Of a DNA stretch of 64,000 nucleotides, positions 1 through 11,893 are shown piece by piece. Position 1 is the first letter of the stretch. Each line of letters begins with the position of its first letter. Origin of the DNA: Tritrichomonas musculus (taxonomy: Eukaryota; Parabasalia; Tritrichomonadida; Tritrichomonadidae); the NCBI GenBank assembly GCA_039105265.1, contig JAPFFF010000030.1, positions 434,001 to 498,000 of the forward strand, read 5' to 3'. The position numbers were made by a program, and so were the translations under genes. The notes beneath the pieces are model-generated. The model was not told the DNA's origin, did not search any database, and saw nothing but the letters and a program-made list of their open reading frames with translations.

Positions 1-1
1 C

Positions 2-220
2 GCGTTTGGCGTTGTTGTCTTCATGATTGTGACGAAGGGCGAGCGCCCAGGCATCAGCGCGTTCGACGTTGGGAACGGGAAGAAGGCGGCGATTCCGATG
101 AGCGTCAGCCGCTTCTCGAGGAACCTGATCGAGAAGTGCTGGTCATTCAAAGCATCAGATCGCCCGTCATTTTCAGAGATCAACGATCTTCTTCGAGGAA
201 ACGAAGACAAACTCATTTAG
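2..220 (+). CDS. Protein kinase C-terminal fragment (host, 5' cut by window edge)
   Basis: The frame is open from base 2, so the gene begins outside the window. The visible 72 residues read like the end of a eukaryotic protein kinase catalytic domain. They have an FGVVVFMIVT segment (around subdomain IX), then NLIEKCW and the subdomain XI signature DRPSFSEI. In kinases the DRPS arginine makes a conserved salt bridge in the C-lobe. Trichomonad genomes carry very large TKL-like kinase families with this kind of ending. The 3' end is short (LLRGNEDKLI), so little follows the kinase domain. The segment is markedly GC-richer than the non-coding DNA after it, as expected for a real host exon. The exact kinase family cannot be told from this piece. 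Confidence 0.8.
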   Translation, partial: AFGVVVFMIVTKGERPGISAFDVGNGKKAAIPMSVSRFSRNLIEKCWSFKASDRPSFSEINDLLRGNEDKLI

Positions 221-1190
221 AACTGCAATCTTTTCTCTCTTTATTTGTTTTACTTAATTGATAACTAACTGACTAAATAACCGCTTTTTTATGTTATCTT
301 TTTTTATCTTTATATATAAAAAATTAAAATTTTTATCTCAATGAACACTTCTGCATGTGATGGTTGATTATTAAATGATGAAATTTTGTTTTTGAAAGAT
401 TTGGAATGAACTCTTTTGATGATTGAAAAAAAGTATATTTCATGCCACTTTTTTATAAAATATCAAAGAACAAGTGATTTAATAAATTTTATAAAAATGA
501 ATGAAAAACTTAGTATAATTTCGTTTTTAATTAAACATTAACAAAAACAAACATTACGATACGTTTACGTGCTCATCAATGCTTCCGATGATGATAAGTT
601 GAGAAGAGTGTATCTAATGAAAGATGAAGTATTTTGATCTGCAAAAGTGTTCAATGAGTTACTTATGTCATGTACTATATCATTATAACAAAAAAATGAA
701 AACGAACGAAGTCATTCAAATTTTGATAAGACATCTTCTCAAAATATTGATTTCAACGAATTCATTTTATTTTAATAATATATATAATACAAAGAAAAAT
801 GATCAATATTTATCTGTTTTTGATTCATGAAACTCATGAGAAAGTCATTAAATAAGTATTCAATTGAAAGAAAAATGACTTTTTACTCAAAAAAATTGTT
901 ATCTATTTCACTTCATTTTATTATCAAATAATGAAGAGTTGCATATATATTAAAAGTCAAATATATTGATTATTCACGCATTATTTATTATATTATTGTA
1001 TCAGATTATGCTTAATAAAGTTTATAGTATATTTTAATGGTCATTTATGCTCCCAATATCAGAAAAGAATTAAGGAGAAAAAAAATGTTTTCGATTCAGT
1101 TCATTCTTTAATAAATATAGATAATGAAATGAGGTTCTTATACAAAAGTTGAATATTACATCTTGAAAAAATTGTAAAGAACGTTTTGAG

Positions 1191-1204
1191 CACCTTCGAA
1201 GGTG
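1191..1204. repeat. Perfect 14-bp palindrome CACCTTCGAAGGTG
   Basis: A self-complementary 14-mer, extended outward by AG..CT-type pairing (AGCACC / GGTGCT). It stands in non-coding AT-rich DNA. No function is visible. Confidence 0.5.
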
Positions 1205-2041
1205 GTGCTGAAACCTCAAAATGTCTCAAAGAAAACAGAATGACATGTTTCATTTGTTTGTCAAACAAATTTTTGTGCAAAATTCAAACATACTTCAATT
1301 GCATGACGAAATTTCATGTTCTAAACAATGTCTTGCTGGAAAATGCATCACTCGTCTTTTTTGTATCCAGCTGTTGGATGTGAAAATCCAAATGGCCATT
1401 CGTCATTGTGTTTGTTGGCGAAACAAATGTCAAAAATTGATGAAAACAATTTGCGTGCGCGTTTATGATCGTGGACATCATTGTTGTAGTCTAAAAGATT
1501 GAGATGAAACATTTCGGTTGTCTTTTATGTAATGAAAAATATGTCTGCAGGTGTGATTTGTAAATAATTGTGTGAAAAAGTGCAATCCGTTCACAATACA
1601 GTTCCCTTATTATTGGATGTTAATTTAAATGTTAATTGAATAAAAAATCCAGTCTTTAAACATTAATCGATATTATTATGAACGTTGGCTTATAAACAAG
1701 AAATCAAAAATATTTGTTATACTAATAAGCCTTTTATTAATAACTTTATATCAAAGAAAATCAAAATTAAATTTTAATATTATTTGAATAATTTATAATC
1801 CAAAGAAATAAAAATATGAAACAGGGTTATTTAAATTAGATTGATTACATTTTAACTTCAAAAATAGATGGTTTACAAAATCAAAGATTCTTTAAATTTC
1901 AACTTAAATTGAAATTTATGTAATAAAAAAACTAGTTGGCTTATAATATTTTAGCATAGAAAAAAACATTAGTAACTAGATGCTATTTTATACATCAGTG
2001 GAGATTTAAAAAAAGATGATTCAAATTAGGATATTTTTAAT

Positions 2042-2262
2042 GATCATGAGGAATTAGATAAAAAAGAGAAAGATGATGTTACAGAGGTAGTTGAAGAAAG
2101 AAAAGATTGGACAACAGAAATACTTATTGAAAATGATAATGAAAAAAGAGCATGAAGAGAAAGAAGTGCCATTTCATGATGAAAAAGAAATCGTAAAAAA
2201 TGAAGCTGATTCTGATTATGAGAAAATCGATTTAAAAATGAATTGTAATCCAAGTATTTGTT
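2042..2262 (+). pseudogene. Decayed E/K-rich host coding relic
   Basis: The plus strand encodes a strongly acidic and lysine-rich stretch starting DHEELDKKEKDDV and ending at a TGA near 2155. A neighbouring frame then continues with the same composition (EEKEVPFHDEKEIVKN) to a TAA at about 2262. Two adjoining frames of matching charged composition suggest one former coding region with a frameshift around 2145-2156. There is no initiator-like element or convincing ATG upstream. Such E/K-rich coiled-coil-like stretches are common in trichomonad proteins, so no family can be named. Chance purine-rich sequence is the alternative. Confidence 0.35.
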
Positions 2263-3580
2263 AAGGGAGTAGTAGGATGAAAATCACTTTTTATGAGCTA
2301 TATCAAAAAAATTGAATAAATCTAGATGGGTTCCGGCTTGAAATAACGTATTTTTATCATTTTAAAATAAATTTATCTTATTATATTTTCATTTTTTTAA
2401 AAAACATATTTAAAGAATAAAATATTTATATATTTCTTTATATTTTAATCAACCATTTATGTAAAAAGAAAGATCAAATGCATTTTTCTATTCATCTAAA
2501 TTTTTAGCATTTTCAGATGATATTTATAATATAAAGTTATATATAAATTTAACAACTTATTTATTTATTAAATTTTCGAAATATTGTTTATTAACCGAGA
2601 TAAATGTATAATATATTAAAAAATGGGAGAAAATTGTTTTTGTTTTTTCTCGTTGAATCTTGGATATATTTATATGTTTAAGCATTTTAAAAGTATTTAA
2701 TTATTTATTATAATTTAATTAATTTATTTATTCTAAATTATATCGATTTAATTTTAAGATATAAAAATATTTTTTTTTTGGAAATAATATTCTCAAAAAG
2801 TTAATATTAAAGTTTATTGTATATACGAAAACCTCCAAAAAAAAGAAGATTTCACTTTAAAAACGCATAATAATAAAATATCAACACCAATAATTTGTAA
2901 ATTTCATATTTAATGTAGAAAATTTAAGTAAAATGGACAAAATATAATAATTCATTTTGATATTTTGAAAAAAATACTCAAAATCCATTTATTTCCAGAC
3001 AATTAGAGCAACTATAATATTTTTAATTCGATTTAAATGAGTTTTTTGAAGTTTCAAATAGAATGATAAATAATATTTTTCTCTCAAAATTTTGAATGAT
3101 ATTCCTTTCAATTTTATTATTTAAGATTAAAATATGATTATCTTTAAATATAAATAAATATTTAATAATTGTATCGGTAAAATTAAAGATAATCTTATAT
3201 AATTAAACATATCATAAAATGATTAAATAAAAAACCTATTAATTCCCAAAAAGTCCCAGCATATTGAGTCGGGACCCATCTATAAATCTTTAAATTTCAA
3301 TTATTAATGTAATAAATAACTAAAGATTTTATATATTCCAAATAATTTTTAATATAATTTATATTTATTCATTTTTAAATTATTTTTATGTTTTATATTA
3401 TGGCTTGAATATATATATGACATTAATAATTGAAATAATTTATTAATATAAAAGATATTGCAAATAGAGTTGATTTGAGAAATTTGAATTTATTCAAAAT
3501 ATTGAAAGATTTTTTTAATTCTAAACTGCCTAATAACTCATAAAAAGTGATTTTTATCAAAATTTTTATTTTTTTTTTTT

Positions 3581-3712
3581 CACAAATTCTAGCCCTTATA
3601 TTGCAAATAAACACGTGCAACAACAAGTGCATGGCTTTATGAATTCATTTGGAACAAAAGATCATTTTTTTTTTATCAAAAAGCCTCAAAATCGAAATGA
3701 TATCTTTATATA
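3581..3712. repeat. Dispersed repeat copy 1
   Basis: Begins CACAAATTCTAGCCC and shares an almost unbroken run of over 80 bases with the copy at 5755, including TGCAACAACAAGTGCATGGC. A second matching patch (AAAATCGAAATGATATCTTT) follows a T-rich insertion. Both copies are in the same orientation and each follows a T-rich tract. No coding capacity. Confidence 0.7.
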
Positions 3713-5754
3713 TAACTACTTTTTGGAGATAAGATTCGAAATTGATATATTATAATTATTGGGAGTAAATATTATCAAATATAAATTTTGAGCAAAATCG
3801 TGGCGTTGGGTTTTTCGGAAAATACATTTTTTCAAAAATGATGCGAAAAAGATACAGAAAGGTTTCAAAATTGGAAAACGTTTCAAAATAGGAAAATCGA
3901 CTTTTTGAGAAAAAAATAATCATTAATAAAAATGAAAGAAATAAAGAAATAGAGAGAAAATCTTGTTTAAACCTACCATTTTAAGAAATAATATTTCCAT
4001 GATTAAGTTTATCACACATCTTTTTCCAACATTATATTCATCAAATAGTGTTTTCCTATCTCTATATGAAAAAATGAGCATCATTCAAAAAGTGGATTTT
4101 CCATTTTTCAAAAATATTCTTGTTTTATACTTAAATGTAAGTATAATACATGCAATATAAAAATATTTTTGTAAAATATTGCTAACCATTTTTTCGAAAT
4201 AAAATTGAAATAATATTGAAATAATACTATTCTTTATCATATTTCTATAAGTTTAAGGACGGACTTTTCGTCATTTAATTTCTTGATAACAAATTAATAT
4301 ATTTATATGTTTTAGTTTAAGCTTATATTAAAGAATATTTTAAAAAAATTAATTGTAAATTTCAAGATATATTAAAAATAAAATTAGAAAATAACGGATT
4401 ATTTCAATTCATGATATTCAATTTTTTGATGAAAAATGACTGTTTATCCATTTATTGATGTTAATAATTTAATTTATTACTAATATATTAGCATGAATAA
4501 ATGATTTATATTTATAAAGATCATTTTTATAAAGAGATAAATATAGATAATAATACAGTTATTTCAAACAAATGTCCCTCAAAATTTTCTTCATTCACCT
4601 CTCATTTTTCATCGAATCTTATCAAATCTTCATCATATAAAATAGATAATTTATCAAAAAGTTATTATTTGATAATAAAATATCTTTTTTCCTACATTAC
4701 AAAATTTATCAAAATATTTAAATATAAATATAATATTATAAATTTAACAATTTAACCAAATATTAGCAATGAAATACTACTCTGTTTTAAAAAGTTAAAA
4801 TCAACATTTTAAAACTAATATATCTCCATTCATAATCATAAATACTTTTATATTATTATGAATATTCAACAAATAAACATTTAATAAAAGAAATACTTTC
4901 TAAATAATGAGATATAAAAAGCTTTATAAGTTACCCTTTAGACATATATATGTCTGTTGATTTGCTATTGTATTGGACATCTCTACATGTATATCTTAAT
5001 TTTATCTATGAATATATAATTTTTTTTCTATCTAATCAAGTTTATGCCCTTTTTGGATAATAATATTTTTATTAAAAATCAAAAAATACCTTGAATTTCG
5101 TAACATACTAACATATTGGGAATATTAATTTCAATAAAAAAGCTAAATTCAAGATATATTCAGTTGATTAACAAATTTGAGTATTATTATTAAGAATTAA
5201 TACATCACGTTCAATATTTTTATTTACTATAATTTTTAAAAAGATTTTAATCATAAAAGATTCAAAAGGACCACTTTTTTTGTTTTATTTATATTGAAAA
5301 CTTGAAAAATATCTAAAATAAACGACCATTTATAAATGTCAAAAAAAAAGACGGTTATTTAACGTATTGGATTTGTACCTTAAAAAAACTAACCTAATAA
5401 ATGCGTACACCTACAGGCATTCAGTAAAAAATTTATTAATTAATAGTTTATTATCTGTATTATAATATATCAGAATTTAAAAAAATTCCAACGCCACAAT
5501 TTTGAAAAAAGTTTGTTTCAAGTTACAAAAAAATTGAATGGGATTTCCTCTCAATTTTTGAAAATTGTTTTAACAATATCTCAGATTCTAAGCAAAAAAA
5601 ATGATATGTTTTATAATAAAATATTATTATGATATGATTATCTTTATTATATATTAGTTTCAAGAAATTTTCCAGAGTTTCCTACGTTCTTTCATGCTCA
5701 TTGTAATTCCTTCTTTAAAGAAATATTGCAAATAAAATTTTTATTTTTTTATTC

Positions 5755-5868
5755 CACAAATTCTAGCCCTTATATTGCAAATAAACACGTGCAACAACAA
5801 GTGCATGGCTTTAAGAATTCATTTGGAACAAAAAATCAAAATCAAAATCGAAATGATATCTTTAAATG
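5755..5868. repeat. Dispersed repeat copy 2
   Basis: Direct repeat of the segment at 3581, with only a few differences in the core and a shorter middle spacer. It is probably a fragment of a multi-copy non-autonomous element or a duplicated intergenic segment. No terminal repeats could be defined. Confidence 0.7.
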
Positions 5869-6462
5869 CTATCAACGTTTTTGGCGGATGTAGTAATTAA
5901 TTATTCATTTATAACTGTATATATTTATAATAATTGTCTGTGCTCTGTTTTTTTACGAAAAAAAATTTTATTGCTAAAAAAACTTAAATTCCTATAAAAT
6001 CAAAAAATTTCAACAAGTATTTTAAATATATTATTGAATATAAGAGATATATGAAGTATTAAATAAGATATTTATAAAATTAATTTTATTCGATCAAAAA
6101 TTTGAATGTTTTTCAATTTTGAATATAATTTGAATAGCTCTTAATTTTTCTTTCGATTTTATTTGCCGATGTTATTCTTTCTAAATTTCAATATAGCGAT
6201 TGAGAGAACGATGTTATTTTTTCTGATATTTTAAATTTAATAGAAATGTTCTCAAATATTTATGCAGTAAATTTATTTTATGTTAATCAATAAAGTGTTT
6301 AAGCAAGTTCAATATGATGTTTTCATGGCTTCTTGGTATTTGTAAATCAAGTTTAAAAAAAAAAAAATCATATTTCTTTGTTATTTTACAAAAAAAAAAA
6401 AAAAAATAAATAACATTCGTTTTATTTATACTTCAAAATAATAACCGTTTGAGGATAATTAA

Positions 6463-7005
6463 TTAAAAATATTCGAAAAGGCCTTCAACGCCATTTTCAT
6501 AACCAGTATTAATTTTGGCATATTCTAGTCCTGAATGTTTCTTGCTATTAAACCTTTCTACATTATAAGTTGGTATCTGCATTTCTTCTATTAATGCTAG
6601 TTTAACCATCAATTTTCCTAAAACTTTTCTTCTTGGATCTGTCTTTGAATTTTCTTTGTTAAGTGATTTCTTACGTGGTTCATAAATATCAAGAGCTCTT
6701 ATTACTGGTTCAAATGAATCATTGGCAAATTTTGGAAAATCTTCATGAGTTATTACAGCTGAAGCAATTATAGGATCTCTTTGAACTACTAATTTCTTAC
6801 GGAAGACAATTAAAATCTTTTCTGTTCTATCAGATACATTAACTGTAAAGCTTGGAAAAGCTGTCTTAATGTTTTTAACTTCAAAAGTAGTATTAAATTT
6901 CTGTTCCTCAGGAAAAGTTGTTAAACTTACACGGACTACATCAGAATCATTAACGATCCCATTAACAAATGCGATTGATTGAAGCTGGATATCTAAAGGA
7001 AACAT
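6463..7005 (-). CDS. Small C2-like host protein
   Basis: 180 residues. Residues 1-95 are beta-rich and resemble a C2-like sandwich (FPLDIQLQSIAFVNG, VRVSLTTFPEEQKF, TEKILIVFRKK). The remainder is a basic, less ordered tail (RKKSLNKENSKTDPRRKVLGK) ending EGLFEYF. C2-like domains usually bind lipid or protein, but no calcium-binding aspartate cluster stands out, so the assignment is tentative. The start is supported by a trichomonad initiator-like element 8 bases upstream. There is no gene within 3 kb on either side. It is much shorter than typical multi-domain C2 proteins, so it may be a free-standing domain. Confidence 0.65.
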   Translation of the reverse strand: MFPLDIQLQSIAFVNGIVNDSDVVRVSLTTFPEEQKFNTTFEVKNIKTAFPSFTVNVSDRTEKILIVFRKKLVVQRDPIIASAVITHEDFPKFANDSFEPVIRALDIYEPRKKSLNKENSKTDPRRKVLGKLMVKLALIEEMQIPTYNVERFNSKKHSGLEYAKINTGYENGVEGLFEYF

Positions 7006-7013
7006 TGCTCAAG

Positions 7014-7024
7014 ATGAAAAATGA
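7014..7024 (-). promoter_or_regulatory. Trichomonad initiator (Inr) of the 6463-7005 gene
   Basis: On the minus strand TCATTTTTCAT fits the first 11 positions of the published Trichomonas initiator consensus TCAYTWYTCATTA. It lies 8 bases before the ATG, the usual distance. It is the main sequence evidence for a parabasalid host. Confidence 0.7.
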
Positions 7025-7554
7025 AGTGATATTTTCAAAGATTAAGTTATAAAAATTTTGAATATGTCATCGTTTCATAAGATTTTGCAAATGTCAGTTT
7101 TTTTGAATTTAAAGTCTAATGATTTTGAAAGTTTATTATATAATTTCATTAATTCCAAAATAAAAAATACTTGTAGTTTTTAAAGTTTTTTTTTATTTAT
7201 TTATTTCAATTTTGAATCAACATTTAAAATATGATCTCACTTTTTGAAATAATTTCTACATTGATCGAATCTCAAAATTTTTAGAATGAAATAGTAGTAG
7301 ACTTGTGCAAAGTCCAGGACAATAAAACTTTTCAAGTACAACCGCAGAACTTAGGACTTTGTCAGGACCATTTTTTAAAAATACATTGAATTTTTGATAA
7401 AGATCATTCAAAAAAGTATTCAATTATTACAATGGTCATAAGTATCATCCCATTTTTAACAATGACTTTGATATTTAGTATATAAATTATATTACCTCTT
7501 GTGCATATCGTAACGTTGCCCTTTTTTGTTTAATTCCTTACAACTGAAGAAAAT

Positions 7555-7600
7555 TCACTTCACTTTTACTAAATAGGTGGGCCACCAATGAATTTTTATA
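7555..7600. repeat. Left arm of a weak inverted repeat pair
   Basis: The segment around TTTTACTAAATAGGTGGG is matched, inverted and imperfectly, by CCCACCTATTTTACTAAA at about 9064-9081. The pair brackets about 1.5 kb of non-coding DNA, as a small non-autonomous DNA transposon might. No coding capacity and no clear target duplication. Confidence 0.3.
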
Positions 7601-9055
7601 ACTTTTGCACCATTAGATAGATTACATATAATAATAAAATAAAATAATAATTATAGTTCATAAATATTAAAGATAAAGTTTTTATGAATAATTTAAATTT
7701 TCATATTTTTTTTGTAAACTATTCAAATAGTATAGATAGATTCTTTCAAAAATATTTGAAATAATTTTCTCAAAATTAAAAGAATTTATAAAAAGATCAT
7801 TCAATTTATATAAGAAAATTTCATTTATTAAGAATAAAAATATCTATTTTAATTTTAAATTAATTATATCTTGTTGATTATAATCAAAGACAAAATATAA
7901 AAAGAAATAAATGATTGTTTCTATACATAAAATTTTGAATATAACAATTGAAGCATGCTAAAAAAATTCGTTTTGAAAAAGTTAGAAATAATCAATTATT
8001 CGATTAAAATGATTTTGAAAATTTATTAGTATATGATTTATTATAAAATATATTAAAATATTATTTACTATTATATTTATGTTTATAATATTATAATAAA
8101 AATATATTATGTTTATTTCTATTTAAATCGCTATATTTATAATTTTTATTAAAACTTAGTTTTTTTTTGAAATTTTAAAAATTCAAATAAATATAAAATA
8201 TTTTGATTATCTTTGCTTTTTAAATTTAAAATAAAATATCTCATTTATATATATTTTTAATATATAATTCTATTATGAAATTATAATATTAAAATAGATT
8301 AATTTAATTTTAAATTAAGATATTGCTTTTTCTAAAAATCTCAAAATTTCAATAAGGGAAAAAATATAAAAAATATTTGAAAGCTATTTTTATAAATTGA
8401 GAGAAAATTGAATAAAAAAAAGCTGATTTTAATTTTTTATGATTTTTTATTAAAGGTCCAATATTCTAGGACATATATCTGATTTTAATTTACCTTTATT
8501 TATACCAAATTTATTGTTTGACCGTTTATAATTTCTTACCAAGTGGCTCCAAAATTGAATCATTCCGTTAACTAATTCAACTTTTTGAATATGTTTTCCC
8601 AACTAACCTTTATCTTTGAAGTTATGTTATAACTAACTATATCAATAAAAAGCCTGGGCGATGAAGAAACTAAATATCAAAAAAGAAAACATTCAATTTT
8701 TTTATATACTTCTGAAAATTAAAAATACCTTTTATTTTAACTTTTTAGAGAAATCTATTAATTATTTTATATTGTTTCCAGATTATTCTTGATGTATGAC
8801 ATAGATAATATCATAAAATAATAGAAATATGTATTTTAATTCATTTGAACTTGTGATATTGCATATCATGTAATAAAAAAAAAGTTGATGAATATTAGTT
8901 CAAAACTTAATTTAACAACTGCATCCTATCATATATGTGTTATATAAATATATATTATGAAATTGCTGAATTATTCTTAAAATTCGAAGAAAAAAAGAAC
9001 TTTTTTAAAGTTAAAAAAAAAGTGGCCCACCTATAAAATGGGCCAAATTTAATAA

Positions 9056-9104
9056 AAAACTCCACCCACCTATTTTACTAAAAATGAAAGGTGGGTGGAG
9101 TTTT
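9056..9104. repeat. 16-bp perfect inverted repeat hairpin
   Basis: AAAACTCCACCCACCT (9056-9071) pairs exactly with AGGTGGGTGGAGTTTT (9089-9104) across a 17-base loop. Just before it, TGGCCCA and TGGGCCA form a second small stem. It could be the end of a non-autonomous element or a transcript-end hairpin. Confidence 0.6.
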
Positions 9105-10710
9105 GTTTGGAATAAAAATTCTTTTATTTGATATATTATATTTATAATATAATATTAATTGGATTTATTAATTATTTATAAGTATTTATTCGTTGATCGC
9201 AGCTAAATATATGTTTTTATTTTTCAGTCGTCATTGAATTTTTTTGAATAGGAATAATTGAAAAAATTAAAATAAAATAAAATATGTATTTTTAATTATA
9301 ATACTCTTGGGTTTTATCTATTTACATACGCAATTGATCATTTTCTTTTTTGAATAGAATGCCATCTCTTTTCAATTTGAGAATTGGCTCATTAAAGTTT
9401 TGATTATTCACTAAAAACTCTTTTTAGAGTTGCAAAGTATGATTTTTTAAACGATCATTACTTATGATTCATTTTGAAATTTTGAATTTCACAGAGAGTT
9501 TTCTTTTCTTTTAATTGTGAATCTAGAATAAATATTGGATTCAACAAACATGGATTTTGATCTTTTTTTCTGAAGTTTTAGGCCTTTTGATGTCTTAATA
9601 TGTGTCTTAAGAAATGAATTTTGGGACTATTGTCGATTAAACATAGAATTAATAGATTAGATTCTGTTGGTTAATTCAAAATTAAGCTCCTTAGGCTTGA
9701 ATATTTCATTTTATGATAATCTCAAGTAAGTTTAAAAAAAAAGTTTCTTGTATGTTTTCATTTATTTATGTATATTTAAAAGAGGTCGACTCTCTCAAAT
9801 TTTTTTTGATTGAAAAATAATAATATCTTATAAATTAGATATTCATTTTAATTAATAAATTTTTAAATCAATATTAAATAGAATTCGGATTCATTTATTA
9901 TATCTTATAAATTAAAAAATTCATTATTTATTCCAAAAATCATTAAAAATTGTGTTTTTATTATGCTACTTTAGGTATTTTCTTAAATGATTTACCATTC
10001 ACATTATTTATATGTAGCTTAGAAATATAATAATAATTTTTAATAAAATATATTATTAATATTCAAGAAATTATTATTTTTTCTAAATAAAAATTTTGAA
10101 TTTAAAATTGAATTAAATGCTAGTTTTTGAAAAAATCATTTTGATAACATCAGAATTTTGAAAATATATTGTTTTTATTAACAAATGCTTATTTTTTAAT
10201 AATATATCAGTATTATCCTCATATTAATGATAATGTATTTACTATATATATTATAAATCACATTTATATTATTATAAAATATATTTTTATATTTTAACTC
10301 AGTTTATTTGTATATCACAATTGAGAATTAATTATAATAACGTATTAATTCAATTTTATTTTTCTTAAGGGTGAAGTTTAACTATTTTTTTCTCAATCAA
10401 AATGGAATATATCATGACAATATAAGAATATATTATTTATAATATTTATTATAATATAAATATATAATTGGTAATATGATAATATTATTTAATCCAAATA
10501 AAAATTAAAATTATTAAATTGAAAGAAAAAACAACTTTTTCTTTAATTTTGAAATTAGTTAAAAATATAAATTTCTTATTTAAAAAAATGATACAATTCA
10601 TAAAAATATTATTTTCTTTTTTTAAAAAAAAGTTATAATTTTTTTCTACAATGAATTAATAATTTTATTAATAAATAAATTGATACTGAATATTTTGCAA
10701 GAACAACCAA

Positions 10711-10762
10711 CCCGGAACAATATGTCCTGAATAATAGCCCCGGAACAATAACCCCGGAAAAA
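10711..10762. repeat. Short direct repeats CCCGGAACAAT near element A's left side
   Basis: Three spaced copies of CCCGGAA(CAAT) form a GC-rich island in AT-rich DNA. They may belong to host DNA or to the degraded left terminus of element A; no matching copy was found on the far side of A. Confidence 0.4.
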
Positions 10763-10945
10763 AATTAAAATAAAATTAAAATTTTTTATTATAAAATAGT
10801 AGTATAGTGAAAACGCCCAAAAAGGACTACGCCCTTTTTGTTCGTTTTCCAATGATTTTAGAACATCACATTTTAGCAGGAGTTTTCACACTGAATTCTC
10901 AGCATTCTAATAGCTATCAGAATAATGGCAGGTATATTTTTATTT

Positions 10946-10978
10946 AATTTTTTATCTCATCTAAAAATAATCGCAATG
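10946..10978 (+). promoter_or_regulatory. AATTTTTTAT promoter-like box
   Basis: AATTTTTTAT followed 20 bases later by the ATG at 10976. The same decamer stands before edge genes of element B (10 bases before ATG) and before the small gene at 51326. It helps choose ATG 10976 over the upstream in-frame ATG at 10925. Confidence 0.5.
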
Positions 10979-11353
10979 CCAATCTTATCACAAAGAAGTA
11001 GCGAATTCTTCTGCCCAGATATAAACCAATTTGTTATAAATCAAGATACTGTTTATGAAATCGAATATGATGAATATGAATACTTTAAAGAAAGCATTTT
11101 GAATATGCCTCTTGAGAATCTAACTAAACGAGATTTGAATTACTATGCACCTTATCTAGTCAAATATGCGAAAGAGAAAGAACCATATCCGACAGATTCT
11201 AGGTTTGAATATTCATATTCTATTTTAATCAAGAATATTTGGGATGCTTGCAATGATATTGAAAACTACCCATATTTAAGCTCTATTCATTCACTGTATG
11301 ATTTATTTGACTATGAACTTGATGGATATTATGAAAGTCAAATTGATATGTAA
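10976..11353 (+). CDS. Element A small protein, function unknown
   Basis: 125 residues from the ATG at 10976 (MPILSQRSS). An in-frame ATG at 10925 would add 17 hydrophobic residues, but the promoter-like box lies between the two. The protein is acidic and rich in tyrosine and aspartate (EIEYDEYEYF, LYDLFDYELDGYYE). I see no signal peptide, membrane segment or known motif. It is the first gene of the element, followed on the same strand by two further small genes at 43 and 33 base gaps, so the three could form one transcription group. No counterpart in element B was recognised. Confidence 0.6.
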   Translation: MPILSQRSSEFFCPDINQFVINQDTVYEIEYDEYEYFKESILNMPLENLTKRDLNYYAPYLVKYAKEKEPYPTDSRFEYSYSILIKNIWDACNDIENYPYLSSIHSLYDLFDYELDGYYESQIDM

Positions 11354-11395
11354 GTCATTTATTTTTAAACATTTTTAAAATTTTTTGAGCATGAA

Positions 11396-11860
11396 ATGAA
11401 TTCAACACAATTCTTCTCTGTCACAAAATTCATCAACAAGCTTAACGAACAAGAAAACATCATCAAGAATGACTATAACATTGTAGACCCTATTATTTCT
11501 GTCTTTTTCGAATGCAATGATGCATTTAAGAATAAGTATGGAATATGTCTTAAACCAATCTTTATCACAGATAGAACTGAGAGTAAACCAAGAAGTATAA
11601 GATATGATAGAATTCAAGAAATCTATGGATGTCAACCGATAATTTCATGTAAAGAGAATGATAATAGGTCTCTTCCAAATGGCAAGGACAAGAAAGATAT
11701 GTATATACTTGATATTTATTTGAATCAAAAGGAATTTAAAGGAAACAAGTATTATCCATCACGTATGCGAAAGTGTTCTAATAATGAGAGTGTTGAGAAA
11801 ATTCGAAAGCATGTGGCTGATTGCCAGAAAACAGATTTCGATGATTTTATTTTAATCTAA
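11396..11860 (+). CDS. Element A small basic protein, function unknown
   Basis: 154 residues. The C-terminal half has a basic, cysteine-containing stretch (YYPSRMRKCSNN, then HVADCQKTDFDDF). The N-terminal half looks helical. No catalytic motif or membrane segment is visible. The ATG at 11396 follows a T-rich tract (ATTTTTTGAGC) as other genes of the element do. It is the middle of three closely spaced plus-strand genes at the left end. The 159-residue protein at 49660-50139 of element B has similar size and an edge position, but I could not align the two convincingly. Confidence 0.6.
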   Translation: MNSTQFFSVTKFINKLNEQENIIKNDYNIVDPIISVFFECNDAFKNKYGICLKPIFITDRTESKPRSIRYDRIQEIYGCQPIISCKENDNRSLPNGKDKKDMYILDIYLNQKEFKGNKYYPSRMRKCSNNESVEKIRKHVADCQKTDFDDFILI

Positions 11861-11893
11861 GCTTATGTTATATATTTTTGTATTATTTAAATC

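Larger units (their letters stand above)
221..6462. other. Long AT-rich host intergenic region
   Basis: About 6.2 kb without a convincing intact gene. Composition is extremely AT-rich with many homopolymer runs, and open frames are short and of low complexity. I can pick out only a decayed coding relic near 2.0-2.3 kb, a palindrome near 1.2 kb and two copies of a dispersed repeat (3.58 and 5.76 kb). A-runs at about 6355-6405 lie just beyond the 3' end of the next gene. Confidence 0.7.
7025..10800. other. AT-rich host intergenic region
   Basis: About 3.8 kb with no supportable gene. It contains a strong hairpin at 9056-9104 and a related inverted copy near 7555-7600 (listed separately). A small GC-richer patch with repeated CCCGGAA lies just before element A. 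Confidence 0.7.

Noticed and set aside
1221-1502. Cysteine-rich 93-codon frame
   Set aside because: No initiator-like element, no recognisable motif, and competing frames of similar quality overlap it.
4501-4755. 84-codon frame rich in K, I, N, S, Y
   Set aside because: Composition is what random AT-rich DNA encodes; no initiator and no motif.
10646-10852. Minus-strand frame over the CCCGGAA patch
   Set aside because: Low-complexity F/I/N-rich peptide with no support; the patch is better read as short repeats near the element A edge.
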